Below are positions 13,924 through 21,816 of a stretch of 22,630 bases of DNA, piece by piece. This DNA is from an uncultured Tissierellia bacterium (GTDB lineage Bacteria; Bacillota; Clostridia; Tissierellales; Peptoniphilaceae). How positions within the stretch are numbered: the first letter of the stretch is position 1; each line of letters opens with the position of its first letter. The stretch spans positions 1-22,630 of the forward strand of contig CABTYV010000019.1 of NCBI GenBank assembly GCA_902489145.1, written 5' to 3'. A program made the translations under genes and the position numbers. The notes under the pieces were generated by a model that saw nothing but the letters and a program-made list of their open reading frames with translations, searched no databases and was not told the DNA's origin.

Positions 13924-14601
13924 ATGACTGCTATCTCCCCTGAAAAAAGCCAGGCTTCCGACAGCTTTGCGGTTGCTTTTTTTATCATCCTATCCGGCGG
14001 TCTCCAGGATGCCTATACCTATTTGGGCCGGGGCGGCGTGTTCGCCAACGCACAGACCGGAAATATCGTCCTCCTGGCGACCGACCTCTTTCAAGGCCAA
14101 ACCGGCCGCCTCCTCAATCGTTTGGTCCCCCTATCGGCCTTCCTCCTGGGTATTATCGCCGCGGAAAGCATCTGTTTTCATTTGAAAGAAGAGCGCCGCC
14201 TCCACTGGCGACAATGGGTCCTCCTCCTGGAAATCCTCCTGCTCTTTCTGGTCGCCTTCCTCCCCCAGTGGCTCAATCCCCTGGCCAATGCCCTGGTCTC
14301 TTTTGTCTGTGCCCTGCAGGTGCAAAGCTTTCATACCGTAAAAGGACATGTCTATGCCTCGACTATGTGCATCGGCAACCTTCGCTGCACCGCCGAGGCC
14401 TTTCACGCCTACCTCCGCAGCGGGAACCGCCGGATGCTTCAAAAGGCAGGCCTCTATTTGTCCGTCATTTTCTTGTTTGCCCTGGGGGCGGGACTGGGGA
14501 GCCTCCTCACCACCGCCTTCGCTTCCTATGCAATCCTCGCCTCCTGTCCCCTGCTTTTCGTGAGCTTCCTTTTGATGAACGAGGCGGACTCGAAACAATA
14601 G
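13924..14601 (+). CDS. YoaK/DUF1275 family membrane protein
   Basis: The 225-aa protein has the DUF1275 signature: AFFIILSGGLQDAYTYLGRG in helix 1, then GVFANAQTGNIVLLATDLF. Several more hydrophobic helices follow, with the conserved QVQSFHTVKGHVYASTMCIG stretch. The family is widespread in bacteria, with no firmly established function. ATG 13924 has a modest AGAAAGG site 8 bases upstream. It is divergent from the thioesterase across a 66-bp gap. A 16-bp tandem duplication spans its stop codon. Confidence 0.88.
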   Translation: MTAISPEKSQASDSFAVAFFIILSGGLQDAYTYLGRGGVFANAQTGNIVLLATDLFQGQTGRLLNRLVPLSAFLLGIIAAESICFHLKEERRLHWRQWVLLLEILLLFLVAFLPQWLNPLANALVSFVCALQVQSFHTVKGHVYASTMCIGNLRCTAEAFHAYLRSGNRRMLQKAGLYLSVIFLFALGAGLGSLLTTAFASYAILASCPLLFVSFLLMNEADSKQ

Positions 14602-14619
14602 TAACTCGATACAATAGTA
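14588..14619. repeat. 16-bp tandem duplication over a stop codon
   Basis: ACTCGAAACAATAGTA (14588-14603) is followed at once by ACTCGATACAATAGTA (14604-14619), differing at one base. The first copy contains the TAG stop of the YoaK-type gene (14599-14601). The second lies outside the frame and looks like a recent slippage duplication. Confidence 0.85.
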
Positions 14620-14640
14620 AAAGGAAGCGCCATAAAAAGA

Positions 14641-14674
14641 GAAACGGCCTGAAAGGATGCTTTCAGGCCGTTTC
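14641..14674 (-). terminator. Bidirectional terminator between the YoaK-type gene and tRNA-Pro
   Basis: A perfect 15-bp stem, GAAACGGCCTGAAAG and CTTTCAGGCCGTTTC, has a GATG loop. On the minus strand, after tRNA-Pro, it is followed by TCTTTTTA; on the plus strand, after the YoaK-type gene, by CTTTTGG. It serves tRNA-Pro best and probably also the convergent gene. Confidence 0.88.
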
Positions 14675-14682
14675 CTTTTGGA

Positions 14683-14756
14683 TCGGAGTGAGAGGATTTG
14701 AACCTCCGACTTCCTGCTCCCGAAGCAGGCGCGCTACCAAGCTGCGCTACACCCCG
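14683..14756 (-). tRNA. tRNA-Pro (anticodon CGG)
   Basis: A complete 74-nt cloverleaf is seen on the minus strand. Acceptor CGGGGTG pairs with CACTCCG, with one wobble; the D-arm is GCGC/GCGC; anticodon stem CCTGC/GCAGG has loop TTCGGGA (anticodon CGG, reading CCG); T-arm loop is TTCAAAT in GGAGG/CCTCT, with one wobble. The discriminator is A and no CCA is encoded. Confidence 0.95.
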
Positions 14757-14781
14757 TCAGGTCAAGGAACGATACTTTGTT

Positions 14782-14790
14782 ATTCTAGCA
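14782..14790 (-). promoter_or_regulatory. tRNA-Pro extended -10 promoter
   Basis: On the minus strand there is TGCTAGAAT, an extended -10 element about 25 bases upstream of the tRNA 5' end. I do not see a good -35 box, which fits an extended -10 promoter. Confidence 0.5.
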
Positions 14791-14840
14791 TAGTTTCCAA
14801 AAAGAAGCGAATTTTTTTATCGGATTTTTGCTTCCCTGGC

Positions 14841-14871
14841 AAAAAAAATCGCACGCCCGAAGGCGTGCGAT
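14841..14871 (-). terminator. Terminator of the cell-wall-binding protein gene
   Basis: On the minus strand, downstream of the stop, ATCGCACGCC, loop TTCG and GGCGTGCGAT form a perfect 10-bp stem with a UUCG tetraloop, followed by eight T residues (complement of 14841-14848). Confidence 0.95.
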
Positions 14872-14896
14872 TGATTGAATGTGATACTTGTATCGA

Positions 14897-17245
14897 CTAA
14901 CGACCAGCGATCACATCGAAGATCTGCTCAGCCACCTTGGTGGGGATGACATCCTCACCACCGACCAGGATAAAGTCGGTGACCTTGCTGTTCTTCAGGT
15001 ATTCGATGGTTTCCTTGTCCAGCCCGTTGGGGTTGACCATGAGGACACCAGCGTTGTTTTCAGCAGCCAGCTTGCCGGCGACTAAGGCATCGGAGTAGCG
15101 AGTACCGCTGACCACGTAGAGCTTGGTCACATCCGCAAAGAGGATGGTGTTGGCCTTGGTGTTGGTCTCATAGCGGCTCTTGCCGGCGATGCGGGACACG
15201 GTGCTGACGTCGATGGTCGCCTTGGTGTTCTCCGCGATGACGTCCTCTCCGCCGAAGACCACCACGCGCTTGGCTTCACCCGCCTTGGACTTGGCCGACA
15301 GATAGTCTCTCGTAACCTTGGTCAGAGGAGCCTTGTCCGTCAAGAGGATGGGATAGCCATAGCGAGCAGCCGGTACGGAAGCGATCAGGGCATCGGGGAA
15401 GTTCCAGCCATTGGCGAGGAAGAAGGTGCCCATATCAGAACGATCAAGCACACTATCCTTGGCGCCAAGCTCAGCCGTATCAACAGATCCATTCTTCGCA
15501 TTCATAATCATGTCGGCGGCGGAAATGGCGGTCTCAAAGCGGTTGTCGCCACCCACGCGGACCACGCGGCCGATGGATTCGAGCTTCTTGGAAACCTGAC
15601 CGTCAATGGCGTTGGTCAGACCCATGACGATGACGTTCTTGATTTCATCATTGTGGGCTTCGAGGTAAGCAGCCGTTTCCTTGCTGAGCTCATTGGTTGC
15701 GGTCAAAAGGATGGGGGCATCGAAGACGTAGGCAAGACCGTTGGCGGTCAGGCAGTCTGCGAAATCATCCGCACGAGCGATGATGACATTGCCCTTCAGT
15801 CCGTTGGGATATTGTTCCTTCGCTACGGAAACAGCCGTTTCGAAGCGATTGCTGCCGGCCAGACGGCCAAAGGGCAGACGGGAGCCCGTCGTGAAGGTGA
15901 AATCCTTGAAGTTGTTCGCGATGTCCTCATCGGTCACCATGTAGGGGACGGCCGGAGAAGAAGCAAGCTCTTTGCCGTTCTCATCATAGAGGACGATGAA
16001 GTTCTTTCTTTCCAGATTCCTGGGGTTGAGCTGTGTGTTCTCTTCCTCATTGAGATAGACTTCTGTGGAGTTGGTCAGCGCAGCGGCCGGAATCTCCACA
16101 TAGCCGTTCTCATCGGTTTTACCCGTGAAGACCGCTTCGCCCATCTTGGTCTCGCCAAAGATCTTGGACTCGTTGCTCAGAACCTTGACCGTAATGCCCG
16201 CAGCAGCTGCATAGGGCTTGGTGCCATCCTGATAGCGAACACGAACCTCGAAGGGGGCCGGTGCTGCATTGCTCAGGAAGAGGGAGATATAGCTGGTGTT
16301 GGGCGTTTCTGTCTGATCCAGCGGAGTCTTCAGCGAGAGGAAGGAAACCGAGGTGTAGGCATAGCCGCTGTCAGAGAGTTGTGCCTTGACAGCCACCACA
16401 TCGTTCGCAGCAACTGCTGCAATGGCTTGCTTTGTAGCAGCATCCAGGAAGATCTGGCCATTGTCATCCGTTTGTTCGGTTGAGGTGTAAAAATCATCTC
16501 CCGTATCGATATAGTTCATGCCGGCATCATTGGTCATGACGTACTTGTCACCGTCTACCTTGACATTGCTGATCACAACCTGAACGCCCTTTAAGGGCTT
16601 GCGGGTGACCTTGTCAAATACCGTGATGACGGTTTCCCCAAACCTGGCATTGCGGAAGCTGACGGCGAAGTCGCGGACGATCATGTTGGTGTCCTTGACG
16701 ATTTTGCCTTCGGCATCAAACTTGACTTCGCCAAGCTTATAAACCTGTTGGCCTCTGACATAGGGGTTCTCAATGGACGGTTCCGCAATCTCAGCCGCAT
16801 TAACCGGGTGATTCAGATCGTAGTGGTCTTCGCTCAGCAGGGCGACCAGGCTGAGCTTGGTGTAGTCCGCCACCGTAACGTTGCCCACCTTATCAGGCAG
16901 TCCTTTAAAGAAGACTGTTTCGGACCCCTCGATCCACTTTACATTACTCGTAGTCCCATCAAAGTTCGCATTTTCAAAGACGGGCGCCGCACCACCGGTG
17001 TAGACCCAGTAGAACTGAACATCGCCCTTGACGGCGATGCCCTTGGCGACCGAGCCATTTACATCGTTCCAGTCATAGACCTTGTTCAGGGTCATCTTGA
17101 CTGTAACAGGGATTCTGGTATCTCCAGGCTGCAGCGTGCCTTCACCGGAATTATTTCCCGCAGCAAATGCATTGCCGGGAATCGCGGTGAGAATCATCGC
17201 AAGCGCCAGGAAGATCCCCAGAAGCTTTGAGAATTTCTTTCCCAT
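14897..17245 (-). CDS. Secreted protein with three cell-wall-binding-2 repeats
   Basis: The 782-aa product starts with a clear signal peptide (MGKKFSKLLGIFLALAMILT, then AIPGNAFA and cleavage before AGNN). The C-terminal 320 residues (about 462-782) hold three tandem cell-wall-binding-2 (PF04122-type) modules, opening with RLAGSNRFETAVSVA, RVGGDNRFETAISAA and RIAGKSRYETNTKAN. Each has the ILLT/VLMV strand and a V.GG(E)D or VMG turn, as in surface proteins that anchor to secondary wall polymers. The N-terminal part has beta-rich segments (ITVFDKVTRKPLKGVQVVIS; VRYQDGTKPYAAAAGITVKV) that resemble Ig-like or carboxypeptidase-regulatory-like domains; its own activity is unknown. ATG 17245 follows AAAAGGAGGAAAA. 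It has its own promoter, 5' stem-loop and terminator. Confidence 0.92.
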   Translation of the reverse strand: MGKKFSKLLGIFLALAMILTAIPGNAFAAGNNSGEGTLQPGDTRIPVTVKMTLNKVYDWNDVNGSVAKGIAVKGDVQFYWVYTGGAAPVFENANFDGTTSNVKWIEGSETVFFKGLPDKVGNVTVADYTKLSLVALLSEDHYDLNHPVNAAEIAEPSIENPYVRGQQVYKLGEVKFDAEGKIVKDTNMIVRDFAVSFRNARFGETVITVFDKVTRKPLKGVQVVISNVKVDGDKYVMTNDAGMNYIDTGDDFYTSTEQTDDNGQIFLDAATKQAIAAVAANDVVAVKAQLSDSGYAYTSVSFLSLKTPLDQTETPNTSYISLFLSNAAPAPFEVRVRYQDGTKPYAAAAGITVKVLSNESKIFGETKMGEAVFTGKTDENGYVEIPAAALTNSTEVYLNEEENTQLNPRNLERKNFIVLYDENGKELASSPAVPYMVTDEDIANNFKDFTFTTGSRLPFGRLAGSNRFETAVSVAKEQYPNGLKGNVIIARADDFADCLTANGLAYVFDAPILLTATNELSKETAAYLEAHNDEIKNVIVMGLTNAIDGQVSKKLESIGRVVRVGGDNRFETAISAADMIMNAKNGSVDTAELGAKDSVLDRSDMGTFFLANGWNFPDALIASVPAARYGYPILLTDKAPLTKVTRDYLSAKSKAGEAKRVVVFGGEDVIAENTKATIDVSTVSRIAGKSRYETNTKANTILFADVTKLYVVSGTRYSDALVAGKLAAENNAGVLMVNPNGLDKETIEYLKNSKVTDFILVGGEDVIPTKVAEQIFDVIAGR

Positions 17246-17284
17246 TTTTTCCTCCTTTTAAAAGTTCAATCAAATTAACCTCTT

Positions 17285-17332
17285 GTGGGAAACCCCTCCA
17301 TAGTGTTCCGGAAGGATGAAAAGGTGTCCCAC
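17285..17332 (-). promoter_or_regulatory. 5'-terminal stem-loop of the cell-wall-binding protein mRNA
   Basis: Arms GTGGGAAACC (17285-17294) and GGTGTCCCAC (17323-17332) form a stem of 10 pairs with one mismatch. It begins a few bases after the predicted transcription start near 17336. A stabilising role is inferred. Confidence 0.55.
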
Positions 17333-17342
17333 TGGTTAATTC

Positions 17343-17371
17343 ATAGTACCATAGAAAGGCTCCATTTTCAA
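17343..17371 (-). promoter_or_regulatory. Promoter of the cell-wall-binding protein gene
   Basis: On the minus strand: TTGAAA (17366-17371), a 17-bp spacer and TACTAT (17343-17348), preceded by TGG as an extended -10. It leaves a leader of about 90 nt. Confidence 0.75.
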
Positions 17372-17482
17372 ACCCATTTGTTTTTTTGACCCCTGAAAAA
17401 GCTTTTTGGGGCCTTTTCCATTTGCCTATTCTATATAAAGAAAGAAAGGGTTTTCAGCTAAAAAAACGGGCCGTAAAAAAAT

Positions 17483-17512
17483 AAAAAAAAGGAGGCCGGA
17501 CGGCCTCCTTTT
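17483..17512 (-). terminator. Terminator of the rpsF-ssb-rpsR operon
   Basis: On the minus strand, just after the rpsR stop, AAAAGGAGGCCG and CGGCCTCCTTTT pair around a 2-nt loop and are followed by a long T run with one A. The stem repeats the GGAGG motif but is not a ribosome-binding site. Confidence 0.92.
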
Positions 17513-17517
17513 CTTTC

Positions 17518-17745
17518 TTATTTATCCTCGTAAGGGATGATGGCGATGGCCCGGGCCCGTTTGACGGCCTTATTCACATCGCGCTGGTGCTTGGCGCAGG
17601 TCCCGGTCACCCGGCGAGGCAGGATCTTGCCGGCCTCGGAGATGAAGGCCTTGACCTGGTCCACATCCTTATAATCTAATACCTTCTCCTTGTCCTTGCA
17701 GAAGGGGCAGACCTTTCTGCGGGGTCTGAAATTACGACGACTCAT
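17518..17745 (-). CDS. rpsR: 30S ribosomal protein S18, zinc-binding form
   Basis: S18 sits on the 30S platform, bound to S6. The 75-aa product has the C+ zinc site, CPFC (13, 16) plus C50 and H53 in TGTCAKHQR, and the S18 core LPRRVTGTCAKHQRDVNKAV, followed by KRARAIAIIPY. ATG 17745 is 16 nt after ssb. Like L33 at 11679-11828, it is the zinc-dependent paralogue. Confidence 0.96.
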   Translation of the reverse strand: MSRRNFRPRRKVCPFCKDKEKVLDYKDVDQVKAFISEAGKILPRRVTGTCAKHQRDVNKAVKRARAIAIIPYEDK

Positions 17746-17761
17746 GTTTGTCTCCTTTTAC

Positions 17762-18271
17762 TTAAAAGGGAATGCGGGCATCGTCCACGGGGCTGAAGTC
17801 TGCACTGAAAAAGGCATCCTCTCCGCCCGAAGGGGACTGGCTGTTCTGGGCCTGTCGATTTTCCGGCAGGGGGTCCGGTCCGCTCTGGGCCGAGCCCTGA
17901 GGGGCTTCGGGCTGGGCGCTTTCGTCCCGATCCTTCCAATCGATAAACTCGACGGAGCTGGCCACCACGTCGGTGGTGTAGCGGCGCGTGCCATCCTTGG
18001 CCACATAGGAGCCGGTCTGGATGCGGCCCTCCACGAGGACCCGCTTGCCCTTCCCGGTATAGCGGCCGATGGTCTCGGCGAGCTTGCCCCAGCTGATGCA
18101 GCCGATAAAGTCGGCCGTGGGCTGGTTGCGCGATTCCATTTCCTGTTTTTTCTCTCTCGACAGACGCCGATCCACCGCGAGGGTGAAACGGGTCATGGCG
18201 ATCCCTGAGTTATTGTTATAGCTGAGTTCGGGGTCTCGGGTGAGACGGCCCATGATGGTGACTTGGTTCAT
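17762..18271 (-). CDS. ssb: Single-stranded DNA-binding protein
   Basis: SSB covers single-stranded DNA during replication and repair. The 169-aa product has an N-terminal OB fold (MNQVTIMGRLTRDPELSYNN, DFIGCISWGKLAETIGRYTG, KGKRVLVEGRIQTGSY). A Pro/Gln/Ser/Gly-rich linker of about 55 residues leads to the acidic partner-binding tip DDARIPF, which is typical. ATG 18271 follows CCTAGGAGGTAGCG. The position between rpsF and rpsR is the standard Firmicutes arrangement. Confidence 0.97.
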   Translation of the reverse strand: MNQVTIMGRLTRDPELSYNNNSGIAMTRFTLAVDRRLSREKKQEMESRNQPTADFIGCISWGKLAETIGRYTGKGKRVLVEGRIQTGSYVAKDGTRRYTTDVVASSVEFIDWKDRDESAQPEAPQGSAQSGPDPLPENRQAQNSQSPSGGEDAFFSADFSPVDDARIPF

Positions 18272-18286
18272 CGCTACCTCCTAGGC

Positions 18287-18571
18287 TTACGCCTCCTTCT
18301 TGACAGTCAGATAGCGTAAGACGTTGTCCAAGATCCTGGCCCGGCGTTCGACCTCAGCGACGGTTTCCGGCGCGGCCTGATAATGGATCACGCAATAGAA
18401 GCCTTCTTTTTTGAAGTCGATCGGGTAAGCCAGCTTGCGGTTGCCCCATTCGTCAATGTTTTCCACAGAACCGGTCTCAGCAATGGCGTCGGTCAGACGA
18501 TCCAGTGATTTCTTCCGGTCTTCTTCCGTCAGATCCGTTTTCAAGATGACGACCATCTCGTACTGATTCAT
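18287..18571 (-). CDS. rpsF: 30S ribosomal protein S6
   Basis: S6 pairs with S18 on the platform of the small subunit. The 94-aa product starts MNQYEMVVILKTDLTEEDRK and has the family segments VENIDEWGNRKLAYPIDFKK, then EGFYCVIHYQA and LDNVLRYLTVKKE. ATG 18571 follows AGGGAGGTGAAAGT. It leads the rpsF-ssb-rpsR operon. The stop is 15 nt from ssb. Confidence 0.96.
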   Translation of the reverse strand: MNQYEMVVILKTDLTEEDRKKSLDRLTDAIAETGSVENIDEWGNRKLAYPIDFKKEGFYCVIHYQAAPETVAEVERRARILDNVLRYLTVKKEA

Positions 18572-18652
18572 ACTTTCACCTCCCTTTGGATTTGCCCCGC
18601 TTTTGACACGGAGCAGAGATTGGTGTCCGGCAGGCTTTCCCTGCGAACATAC
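18572..18652 (-). promoter_or_regulatory. rpsF leader, possible S6:S18 binding site
   Basis: The roughly 80-nt leader has two hairpins on the mRNA strand: GCAGG-GAAAG-CCTGC, followed directly by GACAC-CAATCTCTGCTCC-GTGTC. S6:S18 leaders with a CCG-containing loop are known in many bacteria, and this sequence contains CCG twice nearby. The assignment is tentative. Confidence 0.35.
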
Positions 18653-18658
18653 CCCTAC

Positions 18659-18686
18659 AGTATACTAAAACCTTCGGCCAATGCAA
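18659..18686 (-). promoter_or_regulatory. rpsF operon promoter
   Basis: Minus strand: TTGCAT (18681-18686), a 16-bp spacer and TATACT (18659-18664), followed by GT. It is almost the same design as the S10 operon promoter at 4549-4576. Confidence 0.82.
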
Positions 18687-18780
18687 GCCCTTCCCCCTTC
18701 TTTTTTTTACACGCCCCTGCCTTTTTGTCCCAAAATGTCCCACTTTGTGTCAACTTTTATTTTTTCGCCTTCGGCCCTGC

Positions 18781-18809
18781 TTTCCAGGGAAAAAATCTGC
18801 TAGTATAAA
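18781..18809 (+). promoter_or_regulatory. Promoter of the M16C protease gene
   Basis: TTTCCA (18781-18786), a 17-bp spacer and TATAAA (18804-18809). The leader of about 90 nt contains the hairpins CATGGG/CCCATG (about 18837-18864) and CCCC-TGA-GGGG before the AAAGGA ribosome-binding site. Confidence 0.6.
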
Positions 18810-18906
18810 GAACACGTAGGAAAACCAATTTCTTCCATGGGATGCCTTTTTGTGCCCCATGCGGTCTGCCCCTGAGGGGAGCGGCGAACTTTAGAAAGGA
18901 ATCAAT

Positions 18907-21795
18907 ATGTCTCAATTTCCAGGCTTCCGTCTGGTTCAGGAAAAACCGGTCCAGGAGGAGCAGGCCCGCCTGCTTTTCTACCGCCATGAAAAAACAGGCG
19001 CCCGCCTCCTCCATTTGAAAAATGCGGATGACAACAAGGTCTTTGCCATCGCCTTCCGTACCCCGCCCCTGGGCTCCACGGGCAATTGCCATATTTTGGA
19101 GCACTGCGTCCTCAACGGGTCCGACCAATATAAGACCAAGGAGCCTTTTATGGACCTCCTCCAATCCTCGCTCCAGACCTTTCTCAACGCCATGACCTTC
19201 CAGGACCGGACGGTCTACCCGGTGGCCTCCCGGAACGAGGCCGATTTTCAAAATTTGATGGATCTCTATCTGGATGCCGTCTTCTTCCCCACCGTCCGCA
19301 AGGATGCGCGGATTTTCCAGCAGGAGGGCTGGCATTATCAATTGGCCCAGGCGGAGGATGAACTGACCCTCTCCGGGGTCGTCTATAACGAGATGCGGGG
19401 GGCCCTCTCCAGCCCCGAGGGGCAGGTCTTTCAGGCCATCGCCAGCCATTTCTACGCCGGCACCCTCTACGGCGAAAATGCCGGCGGGGATCCCTATGTG
19501 ATGCCCACCCTGTCTTACGACCAGTTCATCGATTTCCATCGCCGCTATTACCATCCGTCCAACGCCTTCCTTTTCCTCTACGGGGCGATCGAGGAGACGC
19601 CCACCTTCGAGCGGATCGGACGCTACCTGGACCGCTTCGAAGCGCGGTCGATCGATTTTCCCCCGGCAATGCGCCCCCAAAAGACGGGGACCGAATATGC
19701 GGAGGCACCTTTTTCCCTGGCGAGCGGCGAGTCGGAGGAGGGGCAGGCCTATCTCTCCATGACCTTTCCCATTGACCAGGCGCGGACCGATGAGGGCCGC
19801 CTCCTCTATGAGCTCCTGGGCGATCTCTTGATCGATTCCGAATCGTCCCCCCTTCGCCGGGCGCTTTTGACGGAGCTGGGGGCCAAAGATGTCCTGGCGG
19901 ATGTATGGAAAAATCAAGACATTGCCTTTTCCATCATCGTAAAAGGAGTGGCGCCGGAGCGGCGGGACGCCTTTGTCTCGATCGTGGACCGGGAGCTTCG
20001 GGCCATGGTCGAGGCGGGCCTGGAGGAATCCGTTGTCCAGGGGGCTTTGACCAGCCTGGAATATGACCTTCGGGAGCGGGCCGGCCTTCCGACCAAGGGG
20101 ATCCGCTTCCTGCTCCTGGCCCTGGAGGAGGGGATCTATGGCGTCGATCCCACCCCCCGTCTGGCCTACGAGGCCCCCCTTTCGAAGGCGCGTAAGATGG
20201 TCCAAGAGCAGGCCTGGACCCAGTACATCCAGGAAAAGCTGGTGGAGGCGCCCTACCGCCTGGTCATGGTCCACCGGCCGGAGGCGGGACGCAATGCCAA
20301 AAGAGATAAAGCCCTCCACCAGGCCCTGCAGGAGTACAAGGCGGAGCGGTCCGATCCGGAGCTGGCTGCGCTGGTCCAGCAGACGCAGGCCCTGGCCGAT
20401 CGGCAAAATCAGCCGGATAGCCCGGAGGCCAAGGCAACCATTCCCACGCTGAGCCGGTCCGACTGGCCGACAAAGGTGCATACCATTCCCCGCCAGCTGG
20501 CCCGCTTCGGCCAGGACCTCTACCTCCTCCACCCCCTGTCGACGGCCGGCATCACCTATCTGACCCTGGTCTTTGACCTCAGTCATATCAGCGAGGAGGA
20601 GGCGCCCTATGCGACGCTGGCGGCGGATCTCATGGGCCGGCTGGACACCTACTCCCACTCCTACCAGGCCTTCCAGACCCTGGAGGACCTCACGACCGGC
20701 GGCATCCATGCCACTCCCCGGGTCTATGAGCACAAGCAGGGGGCGGGCTTCCAGCGCAAGCTCTTCCTTTCCTCTAAGTTTTTGGGGCTGACCCAGATGA
20801 AGGTGGGCCTGGATCTCATCCGCGAGCAGGTGCAGGAGACCCGCTTTGAGGATCTGGCCCGCATCCAGGAATGCCTCCAGGTCATTCTCTCCGGGATGGA
20901 GATGAGCATGGTCCAAAACGGATCCACGCTGGCCCTCCACCAGGCCATGGCCGGGGTGAGCGCCATTGCCCATTACAATGAAAAGCTCAAGGGTCTTTCC
21001 TATTACCAGTGGCTGAAAAAGCTCAGCACTTCCCTGACGGAGGAGGCGGTCCAGAAAATCAAGCAGGTCTACCGCAAGCTCACGGCGGCGCCGATGCGGA
21101 TCGTGAATCTCACGAGCGTGCCGGACCATCTGGATCAGGCCCAGCGGCTGGTGATGGCCATGCTCACCCACTTCCAGCCCCTGGCCCAGACTCCGGCTCC
21201 GGTCAACTTCCAGGCCCGGCCCTCCAGAAGGGCCTACTCGCTCACCTCCGACACCCAATTTGTCGGCCTGGTGGCGCGCCTGGACGAAAAAAAAGCGCCC
21301 TATAACGGGCGCTTTCAGGTGCTGGCCAACCATGTGACCAATACCTATCTCTATAATGAGATTCGGGCCAAGGGCGGGGCCTATGGCCAGGGCCTGACCC
21401 TGGCCTCCAACCAGCTCCTGACCCTCCACTCCTACCGGGATCCCCACCTGCTGGAAACGGTCCGTACCTTCTATGCCCTGCCGGACTTTTTGGACCGGCT
21501 GGACCTGACTCAGGACGAGCTGAACCGTTCGATCATCGGGAGCTTGGGGGCTCTGGACCAGCCCATGACGGAGGCGCAGAAGGCCCGCTTCGATCTGGCC
21601 AACTACCTCTGGGGCCTGGACAAAGATTTCTACCAACAGCAGATGGAGGAGATCAAGGCCACGCGGCCCCAGGACCTCCGGGCTCTGGCCGCCCCCATTC
21701 GGTCGGCCCTGGAAACAGCCAGCATTGCCGTTCTGGGCGCTTCGGAAGCCATTGACCAGGCGGGCGACTTCTTTGAGGAAAAAACGGCCCTGTAA
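18907..21795 (+). CDS. M16C-type zinc metalloprotease (presequence protease-like)
   Basis: The 962-aa protein matches the PreP/Cym1-type branch of the insulinase family, which cleave unfolded peptides inside a closed chamber. The inverted zinc motif is HILEH (H62, E65, H66), within GNCHILEHCVLNGSDQYKTK, and the third ligand is E162 in VVYNEMRGALSSPEG, at the family spacing. The segment AMTFQDRTVYPVASRN is also typical. The second half has an M16C-associated helical region and the inactive partner domain (EIRAKGGAYGQG, with an R/Y-type substrate site). No signal peptide is visible, so it is probably cytoplasmic. ATG 18907 follows AAAGGA. Codon use is very GC-rich, giving a long open frame on the opposite strand. 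Confidence 0.93.
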   Translation: MSQFPGFRLVQEKPVQEEQARLLFYRHEKTGARLLHLKNADDNKVFAIAFRTPPLGSTGNCHILEHCVLNGSDQYKTKEPFMDLLQSSLQTFLNAMTFQDRTVYPVASRNEADFQNLMDLYLDAVFFPTVRKDARIFQQEGWHYQLAQAEDELTLSGVVYNEMRGALSSPEGQVFQAIASHFYAGTLYGENAGGDPYVMPTLSYDQFIDFHRRYYHPSNAFLFLYGAIEETPTFERIGRYLDRFEARSIDFPPAMRPQKTGTEYAEAPFSLASGESEEGQAYLSMTFPIDQARTDEGRLLYELLGDLLIDSESSPLRRALLTELGAKDVLADVWKNQDIAFSIIVKGVAPERRDAFVSIVDRELRAMVEAGLEESVVQGALTSLEYDLRERAGLPTKGIRFLLLALEEGIYGVDPTPRLAYEAPLSKARKMVQEQAWTQYIQEKLVEAPYRLVMVHRPEAGRNAKRDKALHQALQEYKAERSDPELAALVQQTQALADRQNQPDSPEAKATIPTLSRSDWPTKVHTIPRQLARFGQDLYLLHPLSTAGITYLTLVFDLSHISEEEAPYATLAADLMGRLDTYSHSYQAFQTLEDLTTGGIHATPRVYEHKQGAGFQRKLFLSSKFLGLTQMKVGLDLIREQVQETRFEDLARIQECLQVILSGMEMSMVQNGSTLALHQAMAGVSAIAHYNEKLKGLSYYQWLKKLSTSLTEEAVQKIKQVYRKLTAAPMRIVNLTSVPDHLDQAQRLVMAMLTHFQPLAQTPAPVNFQARPSRRAYSLTSDTQFVGLVARLDEKKAPYNGRFQVLANHVTNTYLYNEIRAKGGAYGQGLTLASNQLLTLHSYRDPHLLETVRTFYALPDFLDRLDLTQDELNRSIIGSLGALDQPMTEAQKARFDLANYLWGLDKDFYQQQMEEIKATRPQDLRALAAPIRSALETASIAVLGASEAIDQAGDFFEEKTAL

Positions 21796-21816
21796 TGGCC
21801 AGGGCCGGGGCCGGCT

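Noticed and set aside
17390..17411. Hairpin CCCCTGAAAAAGC...GGGG as a terminator
   Set aside because: Neither strand has a T-run after it and no gene ends there on the plus strand. It may be a chance palindrome upstream of the promoter.
18757..21636. 959-codon open frame on the minus strand opposite the M16C protease
   Set aside because: It mirrors a real, motif-bearing gene in very GC-rich DNA, has low-complexity Gly/Leu/Gln/His-rich content, and shows no domain or ribosome-binding site.
21782..21816. Terminator between the M16C and permease genes
   Set aside because: GGCCCTG/CAGGGCC can pair but no T-run follows on either strand.
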